Positions 5,563 to 6,881 of a stretch of DNA of 6,881 bases are shown in pieces. Origin of the DNA: an uncultured Lachnospiraceae bacterium (lineage in GTDB: Bacteria > Bacillota > Clostridia > Lachnospirales > Lachnospiraceae). Made by a program: the position numbers and the translations under genes. The stretch is taken from positions 1 to 6,881 of the forward strand of contig CADBNQ010000287.1 in the NCBI GenBank assembly GCA_902796045.1, written 5' to 3'. The notes below the pieces were generated by a model. It searched no databases, was not told the origin of the DNA, and worked only from the letters and a program-made list of their open reading frames with translations. The first letter of the stretch is position 1; every line of letters starts with the position of its first letter.

Positions 5563-6881
5563 ATGACACAGAAAGAGAATCCGGATGCAAAGAAGCGCCG
5601 GAGCAACAACAAAAAAAGAGACAGCCTTCTAATGAAAGTCTTCAAGATATGGCTGGGATGCATCATGGTCGCACTGATCCTTGTCGCTTCCCTGGCTGTT
5701 GTGAGGGTTGTCATTCCTGTTGTGACCATGTATGCAGAGGCCAGGAAGATGGTAAAAAACAGTGATGAGGCGACCTTCCGGTCTGAACAGACCTCTATTG
5801 TCTATGATGTTCAGGGCAGTGAGATCAAGAAGCTGAAGGGGGAGAAGGATGTCTATTACCTGGACTATGATGAGATCCCGGATGCTGCCAAGCTGGCGAT
5901 CATTTCTGTGGAGGATAAAAATTTTACATCCCACAGAGGTGTGGACCTGGAGGGGATTGCCCGGGCCGTCATTGCCCTGATCATGAATAAGGGAAAAGCG
6001 ACGATCGGCGGGAGTACCATCACCCAGCAGCTGGCAAGGAATATCTTCCTCAATTATGAGAAGACTTACAGCAGGAAGATCGAGGAGATCTTTATTGCTA
6101 TTGCAATGGAACAGAAGTATTCTAAGAAGCAGATTCTTGAATACTACCTGAACAATGTCTATTTTGCCAACGGTTATTATGGAATACAGGCAGCTTCCCA
6201 GGCTTATTTCAGGAAAAATGCCAAAGATCTGACCATTGCCCAGATCGCTTTCTTATGTGCCATTCCCAACAGCCCGACCAGGTACGATCCCTATGAGCAT
6301 AAGGATTCAACTATGTCAAGGCAGGAGCGTATTCTGAAAAATATGCTCAAAGATGGATATATCACCAAAGACCAGTTCGAAGCGTCTATGGAGGAAGAAA
6401 TCAAGATTTTTCCGAAGAAGAGGACGGAGTCTAATGACTATGCGGAAACATATATCATGAAATGTGCTGCAGAGAGTCTCATGAAGATACAGGGATTTGA
6501 GTTTAAGAGTCATTTCTCGACAAAATCAGAGAAAAAAGCATATGATGAGGAGTATGATGAGTTATACAGTACCTGCAGACAAAGTCTTTATACCGGCGGC
6601 TACAGAATCTATACCTCTATTGATATGGTGAAGCAGGATCAGCTGCAGGCTTCTGTATCTACAGAGCTTTCCATGTTTGCTGACAAGACTGATGACGGTA
6701 TCTATAAGGTTCAGGGGGCAGCAGTGTGCATAGACAATGCAACCGGCCGGGTGGCTGCCATTGTCGGAGGCCGGGAAGAGGACCAGGAAGGATTCGGGTT
6801 AAATCGTGCCTACCAGAGCTTCCGCCAGCCCGGAAGCGCCATTAAACCTGTGCTGGTCTTTGCGCCTGCCCTGGAGAGGGG
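5563..6881 (+). CDS. Class A penicillin-binding protein (GT51 glycosyltransferase plus transpeptidase), 3' partial
   Basis: Bifunctional peptidoglycan synthase: polymerises lipid II into glycan strands and cross-links stem peptides outside the membrane. The reading frame stays open to the right edge (439 codons). Residues 1-29 are a Lys/Arg-rich cytoplasmic tail, about 30-54 the membrane helix. The GT51 domain is intact: VEDKNFTSHRGVD (116-128) with catalytic Glu117; GGSTITQQLARN (149-160); RKIEEIF (171-177); EQKYSKKQILEYYLNN (183-198) with Glu183; GYYGIQAASQAYF (204-216); IPNSPTRYDP (234-243). A linker (about 285-345) leads to GGYRIYTSID (345-354) and the transpeptidase domain, where AAVCIDNATGRVAAIVGG (386-403) and RQPGSAIKP (421-429) are seen, with acyl-enzyme Ser425 and Lys428 of SxxK. 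The SxN and KTG motifs lie beyond the window. ATG 5563 has GGAGG five bases upstream. PBP1A-type; the exact paralogue is unclear. Confidence 0.95.
   Translation, partial: MTQKENPDAKKRRSNNKKRDSLLMKVFKIWLGCIMVALILVASLAVVRVVIPVVTMYAEARKMVKNSDEATFRSEQTSIVYDVQGSEIKKLKGEKDVYYLDYDEIPDAAKLAIISVEDKNFTSHRGVDLEGIARAVIALIMNKGKATIGGSTITQQLARNIFLNYEKTYSRKIEEIFIAIAMEQKYSKKQILEYYLNNVYFANGYYGIQAASQAYFRKNAKDLTIAQIAFLCAIPNSPTRYDPYEHKDSTMSRQERILKNMLKDGYITKDQFEASMEEEIKIFPKKRTESNDYAETYIMKCAAESLMKIQGFEFKSHFSTKSEKKAYDEEYDELYSTCRQSLYTGGYRIYTSIDMVKQDQLQASVSTELSMFADKTDDGIYKVQGAAVCIDNATGRVAAIVGGREEDQEGFGLNRAYQSFRQPGSAIKPVLVFAPALER

Noticed and set aside
5611..5617. A7 run at the start of the PBP gene (and another at 4684-4690)
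   Set aside because: Expected from Lys codons in the basic tail; no alternate frame gives a meaningful product.

Overview
The window looks like a piece of a chromosome from a Gram-positive anaerobe of the Bacillota, most likely class Clostridia and Lachnospiraceae-like. This rests on the protein style (class A penicillin-binding protein with a short basic cytoplasmic tail, YceG/MltG with one N-terminal membrane anchor), G-rich Shine-Dalgarno sites, and moderate base composition with free use of AGA/AGG codons. The lineage is inferred from style, not from a marker gene.

All five genes are on the + strand and almost fill the window. Order: (1) mltG, endolytic peptidoglycan transglycosylase, with its 5' end outside the window (1-1092); (2) a HAD-superfamily phosphatase/phosphomutase-like protein (1137-1808); (3) a class I SAM-dependent methyltransferase of the METTL25/GSTCD-like type (1824-2987); (4) an 849-residue membrane-anchored extracytoplasmic protein of unknown function (2984-5533); (5) a class A penicillin-binding protein (5563 to beyond the right edge), cut just after its transpeptidase SxxK motif. 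The gaps are 44, 15, -4 and 29 bases. I see no convincing terminator or promoter between them, so they are probably one transcription unit whose promoter lies to the left of the window.

The outer genes give the theme. The PBP polymerises glycan strands from lipid II and cross-links them, while MltG cuts nascent glycan strands near the membrane and so sets their length. The large protein between them starts inside the last codons of the methyltransferase gene (ATGA overlap) and sits directly upstream of the PBP. It has an N-terminal membrane anchor, beta-rich modules, a probable beta-propeller with a DxDxDG calcium-type loop, and a C-terminal region resembling a C39-like papain-fold peptidase in which the expected catalytic Cys and His appear to be Ser and Arg. 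It is the best candidate here for an undescribed component, possibly a non-catalytic binding or scaffold partner of the peptidoglycan synthase. The HAD protein and the methyltransferase are cytoplasmic, have intact catalytic motifs, and have unknown substrates.

No RNA genes, mobile elements, CRISPR arrays or long repeats were seen. No non-coding stretch exceeds 44 bases.
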